Assembly: GCF_036985595.1 (NCBI RefSeq)
Contig: NZ_BTPU01000035.1
Location: forward strand, 1-64,000
From: Vallitalea maricola
Lineage (GTDB): Bacteria > Bacillota > Clostridia > Lachnospirales > Vallitaleaceae
DNA: 64,000 nt
Reading direction: 5' to 3'
Shown here: in pieces, positions 1-8,170 of the stretch
How positions within the stretch are numbered: the stretch's first letter is position 1
Layout: each line of letters opens with the position of its first letter
Position numbers and translations under genes: made by a program
Notes under the pieces: model-generated
What the model saw: the letters and a program-made list of their open reading frames with translations, nothing else
Database searches by the model: none
What the model was told of the DNA's origin: nothing

Positions 1-1294
1 GATTACTAAGATAAGTCTTAACTTGACATTGGTAGCTATAATACCTTTGCCCCTAATAGCTATTGGAGGTATTTTTTTTGGAAGAGCAATAAGAGCTAGA
101 TTCAAAGATAAACAGGAAGCTTTTGCTCATATGTCAGAGATGGTACAAGAAAATATATCAGGAGTACAGGTAGTAAAAGCTTTTGTACAAGAAACCAAAG
201 AAATAAAAGCATTCAATGAAACTAATAAAAATAATTATGATAAAAATATGCGTGTAATAAAATTATTTGCAATAATGAATCCATTAGCTATGTTAGTTAC
301 AGGCCTTAGTATAGCCATTGTTCTAGGCTATGGAGGATATATGACAATGCTTGGCAACATAACTCTTGGAGATTTTGTGGCGTTTACACAATATCTGCTT
401 ATGTTAGTATGGCCAATGATTGCTTTTGGCTGGTGTATTAACATTATGTCTCAAGGCTTAGCGTCATTATCCAGATTTCAAAATATACTAGATGAAAAAC
501 CAGAAATTATTGATGAAGAAACAGTTAAACAGATAGACTCTATCAAAGGTGATATTGTCATTAATAACCTTACATTCAATTATCCGGGCTCAGGGCTTAA
601 GGAACTTGATAATATATCAGTTACTGTTAACAAAGGCGAAACCCTTGGTATTGTTGGTAGGACAGGAAGCGGTAAAACAACTTTGGTGAATATGCTTCTT
701 AGAATGTATAACCCACCAAGAGGAACCATTTTCATTGATGATGTGGATATCATGGATATACCATTAAAAGTTTTACGTCATTCTATTGGATATGTTCCAC
801 AAGATAATTTCTTGTTTTCAGATACCATATCAAGGAATATAGCTTTTGGAGTAATAGAAACTAGTGATGAATATATAGAATGTGCAGCAAAAAATGCCAA
901 TGTACATGATAACATAATAGAATTTTCCAACAAATATGCTACTGTTGTAGGTGAAAGAGGGGTTACTCTATCAGGGGGGCAGAAACAACGTATATCTATA
1001 GCAAGAGCATTAATAAAAGATCCTGCAATAATGATTCTAGATGATTCTGTATCTGCTGTGGATACTAATACAGAAGAACAGATTCTTAATCATATCAAGG
1101 AAGAAAGAAAAGATAAAACAACAATAATAATAGCCCATAGAATCTCAACAATACAGAACTCAGATAAGATTATTGTTATTGATGAGGGTAAAATCATCGA
1201 GTCAGGAACTCATGATAGTCTAGTAGAACAAAAAGGATTATATTACAACATGGTTGAGAAACAGCAACTGGAAAAAGAGTTGGAGAAGGAATAG
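1..1294 (+). CDS. ABC exporter subunit, degenerate-site half (5' end cut by window)
   Basis: This is one subunit of an ABC-type multidrug/lipid exporter. The frame is open to the left edge (no stop before base 23), so the N-terminal membrane helices lie outside the window; about 430 residues remain. The rest of the transmembrane domain is followed by the nucleotide-binding domain: Walker A GRTGSGKT about 212 residues after the TTG at base 23, signature LSGGQ about 100 residues later, then Walker B ILDD. The residue after the Walker B aspartate is Asp rather than the catalytic Glu, which marks the degenerate site of heterodimeric exporters such as Bacillus BmrC/YheI. The partner gene starts 11 bp downstream with GGAGG in the gap, so the two are co-transcribed and probably co-assembled. 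The exported substrate cannot be read from the sequence. Confidence 0.9.
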   Translation, partial: ITKISLNLTLVAIIPLPLIAIGGIFFGRAIRARFKDKQEAFAHMSEMVQENISGVQVVKAFVQETKEIKAFNETNKNNYDKNMRVIKLFAIMNPLAMLVTGLSIAIVLGYGGYMTMLGNITLGDFVAFTQYLLMLVWPMIAFGWCINIMSQGLASLSRFQNILDEKPEIIDEETVKQIDSIKGDIVINNLTFNYPGSGLKELDNISVTVNKGETLGIVGRTGSGKTTLVNMLLRMYNPPRGTIFIDDVDIMDIPLKVLRHSIGYVPQDNFLFSDTISRNIAFGVIETSDEYIECAAKNANVHDNIIEFSNKYATVVGERGVTLSGGQKQRISIARALIKDPAIMILDDSVSAVDTNTEEQILNHIKEERKDKTTIIIAHRISTIQNSDKIIVIDEGKIIESGTHDSLVEQKGLYYNMVEKQQLEKELEKE

Positions 1295-1305
1295 GAGGTT
1301 AGTTT

Positions 1306-3375
1306 ATGCATGATTATGAAGATGTAGATATGAAAAAAGGTTATGATAAACAACTTCTGAGACGTCTTTTTTCATATGCCAGACCATATCTAGGATTAAT
1401 TATCATTTCTTTAGTACTGCTTATTGGTGTAGTAGGCGCAGAGCTTGTTAAACCAGTACTAGTTGGAAATGCCGTTGATGATATAATAACAAAATATGAT
1501 ACTATGTATTCCACTGTCAGTAAAGATACAAAAGGTGCTGTTAAGATAAGAGACTACTATTATATAAGAGATGAAAAAAATAAATATCTTAGTGCAGAAA
1601 AAGCAAGAATCATATATGATGAAACTTATGACAACCCATATTTCTTAGTATCAGGAATTGATAGTGCACAAGTCAACAAATTAGACAAAGTAAAAAAAGT
1701 AATACTAAAGGATGGAAAATACTTTATTGAGTATGATAATATAGAAAAAGAAGTAACTCTATTAACTAATAATGAAATTAAGCTGCTTAGGCAGGACCAC
1801 ATTAATGGACTATTAAGAATAACAATCATTTTTATTGTAGTACTGATATTTGGATTGTTAATTAGTTATTTTCAAACCATTCTACTTAACTATACAGGCC
1901 AAAAGATTATTTATAATATTAGAAATGATGTGTTTACTCATATACAAGGATTATCCATAAAATTCTTCAATAACAATCCTGTAGGAAAATTAGTGACAAG
2001 GGTTACCAATGATACAGAAACACTTAATGAAATGTATACTAGTGTTATAGTAAATTCAGTTAAAAGTGTACTTATGTTGTCAGGTATATCCATTATGATG
2101 TTTATATTGGAATGGAGACTTACATTAGCTATATTTTTAGTTATACCACTTCTAGTAATAGCAACTTTATTATTTAGGCATCATTCTAGAAAAGCTTATC
2201 GAGAAGTGAGAACGAAAGTAGCAGCTATCAATACTTTTTTGTCAGAACACATTTCAGGTATGAGGATTGTTCAGATATTCTCACAAGAGAAAAGAAAAAT
2301 GGATGAATTCAGTGAAGCCAATGAAGAACTGAAAAAAGCTAATTTGAAGCAATTAATAGTATTTGGTATATATAGACCTTCAATGTATTTTATTTATGTT
2401 ATAGGGTTATCAATTGTATTAATCTATGGTGGAAATATGGTATTGGAAGGTGATATGTCCATTGGGACCTTGATTATATTCATTCAATATATATCTAACT
2501 TCTTTGACCCAATACAACAATTAGCAGAGCAGTTCAATATTTTACAATCTGCTATGGCTTCATCAGAAAAAATCTTTACACTATTGGATGAAGACTCTAA
2601 AATAGAAAATAATGAAAATGCTGTTAAGTTAGATAAATTAAAAGGCGAGATAGAATTTAGGAATGTATGGTTTGCTTATAACGATGAGGAATGGGTGCTG
2701 AAAGATGTATCATTCAAAGTTAGTCCTGGTGAGACAGTTGCTTTTGTAGGTGCTACTGGAGCAGGAAAAACATCAATACTAAATTTAATAAGCAGATATT
2801 ATGATATCCAAAAAGGAGAAATACTCATTGATGGTCATAATGTAAAAGATATTGATTTGAATAATCTTAGATACAATGTAGGACAGATGCTTCAAGATGT
2901 ATTTCTATTCACTGGCAACATTAACAGTAACGTAAGATTAAGAAATAATGAAATTACCGATAAACAGATAAAAGAAGCTTCTAAGTATGTTAATGCCGAT
3001 AAATTCATTCAGAAGTTACCGGATAAATATAGCGAAAAGGTTTATGAAAGAGGTGCTACTTTTTCATCTGGACAGAGGCAACTACTTTCATTTGCTAGAA
3101 CTTTAGCTTTTGACCCATCTATTCTTATATTGGATGAAGCAACTGCCAATATAGATACAGAGACAGAACTCTTGATTCAAGATGCATTATATAAACTGAT
3201 GCAGGGAAGAACAACTCTTGTAGTAGCACATAGATTATCGACGGTTCAGCATGCAGATAAGATTATTGTCCTACACAAAGGAAGAGTCAGAGAAATCGGT
3301 AATCACCAAGAACTATTGGCAAGAAAAGGCATATATCACAATTTATATGAATTGCAATATCAAGAGGTTAATTAG
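1306..3375 (+). CDS. ABC exporter subunit, catalytic-site half (BmrD/YheH-like)
   Basis: This 689-residue fused membrane/ATPase subunit is the partner of the preceding exporter gene. It has an intact Walker A GATGAGKT near residue 482, Walker B ILILDEAT near 606 with the catalytic Glu, but a degraded signature FSSGQ near 585 instead of LSGGQ. Together with the Asp in the other subunit this predicts one active and one degenerate nucleotide site, as known for BmrCD-type heterodimers. A hydrophilic stretch of roughly 100 residues (about 60-160) is inserted between the first two membrane helices; a similar extracytoplasmic insertion occurs in YheH. The gene begins after GGAGG and ends 57 bp before uvrC. 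Substrate unknown. Confidence 0.92.
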   Translation: MHDYEDVDMKKGYDKQLLRRLFSYARPYLGLIIISLVLLIGVVGAELVKPVLVGNAVDDIITKYDTMYSTVSKDTKGAVKIRDYYYIRDEKNKYLSAEKARIIYDETYDNPYFLVSGIDSAQVNKLDKVKKVILKDGKYFIEYDNIEKEVTLLTNNEIKLLRQDHINGLLRITIIFIVVLIFGLLISYFQTILLNYTGQKIIYNIRNDVFTHIQGLSIKFFNNNPVGKLVTRVTNDTETLNEMYTSVIVNSVKSVLMLSGISIMMFILEWRLTLAIFLVIPLLVIATLLFRHHSRKAYREVRTKVAAINTFLSEHISGMRIVQIFSQEKRKMDEFSEANEELKKANLKQLIVFGIYRPSMYFIYVIGLSIVLIYGGNMVLEGDMSIGTLIIFIQYISNFFDPIQQLAEQFNILQSAMASSEKIFTLLDEDSKIENNENAVKLDKLKGEIEFRNVWFAYNDEEWVLKDVSFKVSPGETVAFVGATGAGKTSILNLISRYYDIQKGEILIDGHNVKDIDLNNLRYNVGQMLQDVFLFTGNINSNVRLRNNEITDKQIKEASKYVNADKFIQKLPDKYSEKVYERGATFSSGQRQLLSFARTLAFDPSILILDEATANIDTETELLIQDALYKLMQGRTTLVVAHRLSTVQHADKIIVLHKGRVREIGNHQELLARKGIYHNLYELQYQEVN

Positions 3376-3432
3376 TATAATAGTAGATACAAGATTTAAT
3401 TTAGACAGATATAGTAGAAGGAATGATTATAA

Positions 3433-5295
3433 ATGTTTGATATTGAAGAAGAATTAAAAAAGCTACCTGTCAAGCCAGGAGTTTATCTGATGAAGGATAT
3501 GTATGGAAACATAATCTATGTGGGAAAAGCAATCAAGCTCAGAAATAGAGTAAGACAGTATTTTAGAAAATCAACAAATCATTCTAATAAAATAAAAAAA
3601 ATGGTTTCTATGATAAAATCATTTGAATATATAGTAACGGATTCTGAGCTTGAAGCACTTATATTAGAGTGTAATCTTATAAAGAAACATAGACCCAAAT
3701 ACAACACTCTTTTAAAAGACGATAAATCCTATCCCTACATTAAAGTAACAATTAATGAAAAATATCCTAGAATCTTATATGCCAGGGAATTGAAAAAAGA
3801 CAAAGCCAAATACTTTGGTCCTTATACTAATACAAGAGGGGCTAAGGATACCATTGATGTGGTAACTAAAATATGGAAGGTAAGAACGTGTAACAAAAGC
3901 CTGCCAAAAGAAATAGGAAAAGGAAGACCCTGTCTCAACTACCATATAAAACAATGTAATGCACCATGCCAGAATTACATAACAGAAGAAGAGTACAAAA
4001 AAGATATTCTAGAGATCATTGAATTCCTAAACGGTAAATATGATAAAGTAATAGATATATTAAAGGATAAGATGAACAAAGCTTCAGAGGATTTAGATTT
4101 TGAAAAAGCTGCTGAATACAGAGACCAATTGTCAAGTGTGAAAAGTATTGCAGGAAAACAAAAGATTATCAATGCTTCAATGGAAGACCAAGATGTTATT
4201 GCATTCGCTAAGGCACATGACGAAGCTCTAGTTCAAGTATACTTCGTTAGAAACGGTAAGCTCATTGGAAGAGAACATTTTCATCTTGATGGTGTAGAAG
4301 AATTACATAGACGAGAAGTGATGACAGAATTTGTTAAACAATTCTATTCTGGAACACCTTTTATACCAAAAGAAATAATACTTCAAGAAGAAATAGATGA
4401 AACTAATATCATCAATGCTTGGTTAACCAGTAAAAAAGGTCAGAAAGTCTATATAAAAGTACCTAGAAAAGGCGAAAAACACAAGCTGGTTGAACTAGCC
4501 GCCAACAATGCTCTACTCACATTTGAACAGTTTGGAGAAAAAATAAAAAAAGAAGACAAGAGAACAAAAGGAGCTGTAAAAGAGATAGTAGAGATACTTG
4601 GTATTGAAGATGAGGTTAAGAGACTAGAAGCATATGATATATCTAATATACATGGTTTTGAATCAGTAGGTTCCATGATAGTTTTTGAAGAAGGCAAACC
4701 TAAGAGAAGCGACTATCGAAAATTCAGGATAAAATCAGTAAAAGGTCCAGATGATTACAAAAGCATGGAAGAAGTTTTGACAAGAAGATTTACCCATGCT
4801 CTTGAAGAACAAAAAGAAATGCTGCTAAAAAAACAGGATTTAAGTTTAGGAAAATTTACTAGACTACCTGATCTAATCCTAATGGATGGTGGAAAAGGAC
4901 AAGTCAACATTGCCCTGAAAGTACTTAATGAAATAGGTTTATCAATACCAGTATGCGGCATGGTCAAAAATGATAAACATAGAACTAGAGGAATTTTTTA
5001 TAACAACATAGAGTACAATATTGATAAAGACTCCGAAGGATTCAAGCTAATCACAAGAATCCAAGACGAAGCACACAGATTCGCTATAGAATATCACAGA
5101 AAACTAAGAAGCAAAAAACAAATACAATCCATACTAGACGATATAGAAGGAATCGGACCAAAACGAAGAATAAACCTAATAAAACATTTTGGTTCAGTAG
5201 AAAAAATTCGAAAAGCAGATGTAGACGAGCTAGAAAAAACAGAAGGTATAAACAGAAAAGTTGCACAAACTATATATGATTTTTTCCACGAGTAA
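3433..5295 (+). CDS. uvrC: UvrABC excinuclease subunit C
   Basis: UvrC makes both incisions around a DNA lesion in nucleotide excision repair after UvrAB loading. The 620-residue protein has the family's full length and order: N-terminal GIY-YIG nuclease (GVYLMKDMYGNIIYVGKA in the first 35 residues, residues 1-95), a UVR motif for UvrB contact near 205-240 (DLDFEKAAEYRDQL), the RNase H-like endonuclease half (around EAYDISNIHG and LILMDGGKGQ), and C-terminal helix-hairpin-helix repeats from about 560 (IEGIGPKRRINLIKHFGS). An AAGGA lies 10 bases before the ATG. It stands at the left end of a uvrC-hprK-ROK series and is followed by a structured intergenic element. Confidence 0.97.
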   Translation: MFDIEEELKKLPVKPGVYLMKDMYGNIIYVGKAIKLRNRVRQYFRKSTNHSNKIKKMVSMIKSFEYIVTDSELEALILECNLIKKHRPKYNTLLKDDKSYPYIKVTINEKYPRILYARELKKDKAKYFGPYTNTRGAKDTIDVVTKIWKVRTCNKSLPKEIGKGRPCLNYHIKQCNAPCQNYITEEEYKKDILEIIEFLNGKYDKVIDILKDKMNKASEDLDFEKAAEYRDQLSSVKSIAGKQKIINASMEDQDVIAFAKAHDEALVQVYFVRNGKLIGREHFHLDGVEELHRREVMTEFVKQFYSGTPFIPKEIILQEEIDETNIINAWLTSKKGQKVYIKVPRKGEKHKLVELAANNALLTFEQFGEKIKKEDKRTKGAVKEIVEILGIEDEVKRLEAYDISNIHGFESVGSMIVFEEGKPKRSDYRKFRIKSVKGPDDYKSMEEVLTRRFTHALEEQKEMLLKKQDLSLGKFTRLPDLILMDGGKGQVNIALKVLNEIGLSIPVCGMVKNDKHRTRGIFYNNIEYNIDKDSEGFKLITRIQDEAHRFAIEYHRKLRSKKQIQSILDDIEGIGPKRRINLIKHFGSVEKIRKADVDELEKTEGINRKVAQTIYDFFHE

Positions 5296-5356
5296 GAACA
5301 CGAGTAAGAAATAGGACTATAAATAAATTTTTTTATCTACGAGACTTCCCCATAAT

Positions 5357-5457
5357 GGATAGTAAAGGTGAATGTGAAGTAGTGAGCCAGGACGGCGAAC
5401 CCAGCTTTTTTTACATGGACGTAAAACTTGCTGGCGAAACATTCACCTTTACTATCC
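5357..5457 (+). ncRNA. Structured element A: three-way-junction hairpin with A(U)GGAC loops
   Basis: Read on the plus strand, 5357-5375 pairs perfectly with 5439-5457 (19 bp). Inside, 5382-5400 (GTGAGCCAGGACGGCGAAC) can fold as GU-GA-GCC / GGC-GA-AC with tandem G.A pairs and an AGGAC loop. Then 5401-5414 pairs with 5421-5434 around an ATGGAC loop, with a three-base mismatch in mid-stem, and CGAA leads back to the basal helix. Elements B (11845) and C (42527) share this plan and the loop sequences but not the helix sequences. It lies between uvrC and hprK with no U-tract, so it is not an ordinary terminator. Whether it acts as RNA, as a regulatory element or as a mobile palindrome is open. Confidence 0.6.
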
Positions 5458-5567
5458 AACTTCGGGACTTACGGTTAGGTAAACAAACTTTAAAAGATAT
5501 AAAAAAGTGATGATAATTCATTTATAATATGCTAAAATATTAAAGAAATAGCTTAGGAGGCATTCTT

Positions 5568-6521
5568 ATGTATACTGTAAAATTGACTAAATTAGTAGAA
5601 AAGATGAAGCTCAAAAATTTAACTCCAGAAGTAGAAATTGATAATATAGTAATAACCCATTCTGATATTAACAGACCAGCATTACAATTAGCAGGTTTTT
5701 TCGATTACTTTGATTCAGAAAGAGTTCAGATAATGGGTAAAGTTGAAATAACATATTTAGAGAAAATGGACAAGAGTGAGAGAAGTAAGGTATTAGATAC
5801 TCTCTTTAGCAGAAAAATACCATGTCTAATACTATCCAGAGAATTAGAACCTTTTGATGATATGTTAGAAACAGCAAAAGCCAACAACGTACCTATATTT
5901 CAAACAAAAAAGACTACTTCAACATTTATGGCTGAAATAATAAGATGGCTTAAGGTGGAATTAGCCCCAAGAATATCTATACATGGCGTTTTAGTTGATG
6001 TATATGGCGAAGGTGTACTTATAATGGGTGAGAGCGGAATTGGTAAAAGCGAATCTGCTTTAGAACTTATAAAAAGAGGACATCGTCTAGTAGCAGATGA
6101 TGTTGTAGAAATTAAAAAAGTATCTGAAGAGACACTACTAGGTTCATCCCCAGCTATAATAAGACACTTCATAGAGCTTAGAGGTATTGGAATAATTGAT
6201 GTAAAAACACTATTTGGTGTTGAATCAGTTAAGAAAATACAAAACATAGATTTAGTTATAAAATTAGAATTATGGGACCCAGAAAAAGAATATGATAGAT
6301 TAGGTCTAACCGAAGAATACATTGAGATATTAGAAAATAAAGTTATATGTCATTCCATACCTATCAGACCTGGAAGAAATATAGCTATTATTGTAGAATC
6401 AGCTGCTATAAACCATAGACAAAAACAAATGGGTTATAATGCTGCTAGTGATTTAGTAAATCGTGTAAGCGGCAATCTAAAACGCAGAAATGAAGAAAGA
6501 TATATAAAAGACAATAAATAA
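5568..6521 (+). CDS. hprK: HPr kinase/phosphorylase
   Basis: HprK phosphorylates Ser46 of HPr/Crh when fructose-1,6-bisphosphate and ATP are high and removes the phosphate when inorganic phosphate rises, setting carbon catabolite repression. The protein has 317 residues, the usual length. The P-loop GESGIGKS is at about 154-161 and is followed by GHRLVADD; the family signature RGIGIIDVKTLFG is at about 204-216. An AGGAGG stands 9 bases upstream of the ATG. The ROK kinase follows after 10 bp, so the two probably form an operon. A matching Crh-like target (Ser46 present, His15 absent) is encoded at 61693-61950. A TATAAT at 5523-5528 may be the -10 box, but I see no good -35. Confidence 0.97.
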   Translation: MYTVKLTKLVEKMKLKNLTPEVEIDNIVITHSDINRPALQLAGFFDYFDSERVQIMGKVEITYLEKMDKSERSKVLDTLFSRKIPCLILSRELEPFDDMLETAKANNVPIFQTKKTTSTFMAEIIRWLKVELAPRISIHGVLVDVYGEGVLIMGESGIGKSESALELIKRGHRLVADDVVEIKKVSEETLLGSSPAIIRHFIELRGIGIIDVKTLFGVESVKKIQNIDLVIKLELWDPEKEYDRLGLTEEYIEILENKVICHSIPIRPGRNIAIIVESAAINHRQKQMGYNAASDLVNRVSGNLKRRNEERYIKDNK

Positions 6522-6531
6522 GGAGGACTAC

Positions 6532-7488
6532 ATGTATAACATTGGAATTGATTTAGGAGGAACAAATATCGCAGCAGCTATAGTTGCAAAAGATGGTACA
6601 ATCATAAGAAAGGATTCAACACCTACACTTGGAGATAGAGATGATAAACTCATCATAAAAGATATGGCCATGTTGGCTTTAAAACTTATTGAAGAAGAAG
6701 GTTTATCTCTTGATGATATTCATTCAATAGGAGTAGGAAGCCCTGGAACACCAGATCCTGAAAAAGGATTAATAGTTTACGCTAACAATCTTAACTTTAA
6801 AAATACACCAATCAGAGATGGGATTAGAAAATACATCGATAAACCAGTTTACATTGGTAATGATGCCAATGTAGCAGCTCTTGGAGAATATGAATGTGGT
6901 ACAGGAGTTGACTATAAAGACTTAGTTGCTATTACTCTAGGAACCGGAGTTGGTGGCGGTATCATAATTGATGGTAAGATTATCGGCGGCAGCTTTAATG
7001 GCGGTGCAGAACTTGGGCATGTATCTATTGATTTTAATGGTATACAATGTAATTGTGGAAGAAAAGGATGTTGGGAACAATATTCATCAGCTACAGCATT
7101 GATAAGAGATGCAAAAGAAGCAGCAGCCAAAAACAAAGATTCAAAACTCAATGATTTGGTTGATGGTGACCTAAGCAAAATGAATGCTAAGATTCCTTTT
7201 GATGCTGCTCAGGCAGGAGATAAAGTCGCTGGGGAAGTAATTGATAATTATATTAAGCATTTAGCAGTAGGTATTGTTAATGTAATTAATATTTTCCAAC
7301 CAGAAATAATTGTACTTGGTGGTGGAGTATCTGCGCAAGGAGATAATCTAATAAACCCTCTTAGAAAAGAGATTATAGATGAAATATATGGTGGAGAACC
7401 TGCATTCAAAACAAAAGTACAAGTGGCTAAGTTAGGTAACGACGCTGGAATAATAGGCGCAGCGATGTTATATAGAGCTTACGAATAA
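6532..7488 (+). CDS. glcK: ROK-family glucokinase
   Basis: A 318-residue ROK protein, most likely an ATP-dependent glucokinase. The phosphate-binding motif DLGGTN is at residues 6-11, the second glycine-rich loop LGTGVGGG near 140, and the ROK zinc motif CNCGRKGCWE near 174-183, preceded by ELGHVSID carrying the zinc-binding His. No DNA-binding N-terminus is present, so this is the kinase form, not a ROK repressor. It follows hprK by 10 bp with AAGGAGGA before the ATG, tying sugar phosphorylation to the catabolite-control kinase. A hairpin follows at 7521-7593. Specificity for glucose over fructose or N-acetylglucosamine is inferred from family and context. Confidence 0.88.
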   Translation: MYNIGIDLGGTNIAAAIVAKDGTIIRKDSTPTLGDRDDKLIIKDMAMLALKLIEEEGLSLDDIHSIGVGSPGTPDPEKGLIVYANNLNFKNTPIRDGIRKYIDKPVYIGNDANVAALGEYECGTGVDYKDLVAITLGTGVGGGIIIDGKIIGGSFNGGAELGHVSIDFNGIQCNCGRKGCWEQYSSATALIRDAKEAAAKNKDSKLNDLVDGDLSKMNAKIPFDAAQAGDKVAGEVIDNYIKHLAVGIVNVINIFQPEIIVLGGGVSAQGDNLINPLRKEIIDEIYGGEPAFKTKVQVAKLGNDAGIIGAAMLYRAYE

Positions 7489-7520
7489 AAAATAATTAAA
7501 ATAAACAAATAGTAATTATA

Positions 7521-7593
7521 AGGGGCTGTATCACAATATATTATTGAAGTCAATATCCTTAAGGATAAACAAATGTATTTTGATACAGCCCTT
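7521..7593 (+). terminator. Hairpin after hprK-glcK, probable terminator
   Basis: The arms AGGGGCTGTATCA (7521-7533) and TGATACAGCCCTT (7581-7593) pair over 13 bp with one G.U. The loop contains the perfect palindrome TATCCTTAAGGATA (7554-7567). The following bases (CTTCTATACTT) are only moderately U-rich, so termination is likely but not certain. The rest of the gap up to 7718 is AT-rich with nothing else recognisable. Confidence 0.6.
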
Positions 7594-7718
7594 CTATACT
7601 TAAGTATAGTCTAAACAAACTTTCTATTCATAATAAATCGTAATGAAGAAAGATACTTTGATAAATGAAAAATATATAGTGAATCTGATAATCTTTTTCA
7701 ATAAATTCCTTTTTATTA

Positions 7719-7747
7719 TTGACAATGATTCTCATTTTTGATATTAT
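7719..7747 (+). promoter_or_regulatory. feoA promoter with overlapping Fur box
   Basis: TTGACA (7719-7724), a 17-base spacer and TATTAT (7742-7747) form a consensus-like sigma-A promoter. The spacer and -35 carry GACAATGATTCTCATTTTTGA, close to the Fur box consensus (core AATGATTCTCATT), so iron-loaded Fur would block polymerase. The leader to feoA is about 70 bases. Confidence 0.82.
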
Positions 7748-7826
7748 AGATTTAAAGTAAGTACCATAAAACTTCATTGGTATCTAATTAAAATAGAACG
7801 ATATAAAAGAGATAGGAAGTGATGTT

Positions 7827-8039
7827 ATGACTTTATCAAAAGCAAAAATGAACAAGGAATATACGGTTAATTCTATATCAGGGCAAGAGGATATGGTTAA
7901 GTTTCTTTTTTCTCTAGGTTGTTATGAAGGAGAAAAAGTGACAATAATATCTAAAATAGCATCTAATTACATTATTAACATTAAAGATAGTCGTTATGGT
8001 ATTGACGAACAATTAGCTAAAATAATACAAGTTGCTTAG
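7827..8039 (+). CDS. feoA: Ferrous iron transport protein A (SH3-like)
   Basis: A 70-residue FeoA-domain protein with the short SH3-like beta-barrel pattern, including LGCYEGEKVTIISKIASNYI and a C-terminal DSRYGIDEQLAKIIQV resembling the usual end of FeoA. FeoA is a small cytosolic partner that binds or tunes FeoB. The start follows GATAGGAAGTG. It sits downstream of a Fur-boxed promoter and 131 bp upstream of feoB, a gap that itself holds a second, better Fur box, so feoB may have its own iron-regulated promoter. Separate feoA and feoB genes are the normal arrangement in Clostridia. Confidence 0.9.
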   Translation: MTLSKAKMNKEYTVNSISGQEDMVKFLFSLGCYEGEKVTIISKIASNYIINIKDSRYGIDEQLAKIIQVA

Positions 8040-8121
8040 AATGAGAATATGGAGCATTAATAGTAGTCTAATCAAGGGCTGCTAATATTACTTAGTTATA
8101 AAATAAATGAACTTATGAAAC

Positions 8122-8140
8122 GATAATGATTATCAATATT
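8122..8140 (+). promoter_or_regulatory. Fur box upstream of feoB
   Basis: GATAATGATTATCAATATT matches 16 of 19 bases of the classical Fur consensus GATAATGATTATCATTATC. It lies about 30 bases before the feoB start and overlaps an AT-rich stretch that could serve as a -10 region (TATTATAAAAT). It is distinct from the Fur box at the feoA promoter. Confidence 0.85.
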
Positions 8141-8170
8141 ATAAAATATGATGAAAAAAGGTGGTAAAAG

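Noticed and set aside
5357..5457. Element A as a simple intrinsic terminator of uvrC
   Set aside because: No T-tract follows, the junction carries conserved unpaired bases, and the same plan recurs in other contexts and orientations.
5900..6322. A 140-codon open frame on the minus strand inside hprK
   Set aside because: It lies wholly within the well-supported hprK gene, has low-complexity Ser/Ile-rich translation and no ribosome binding site.
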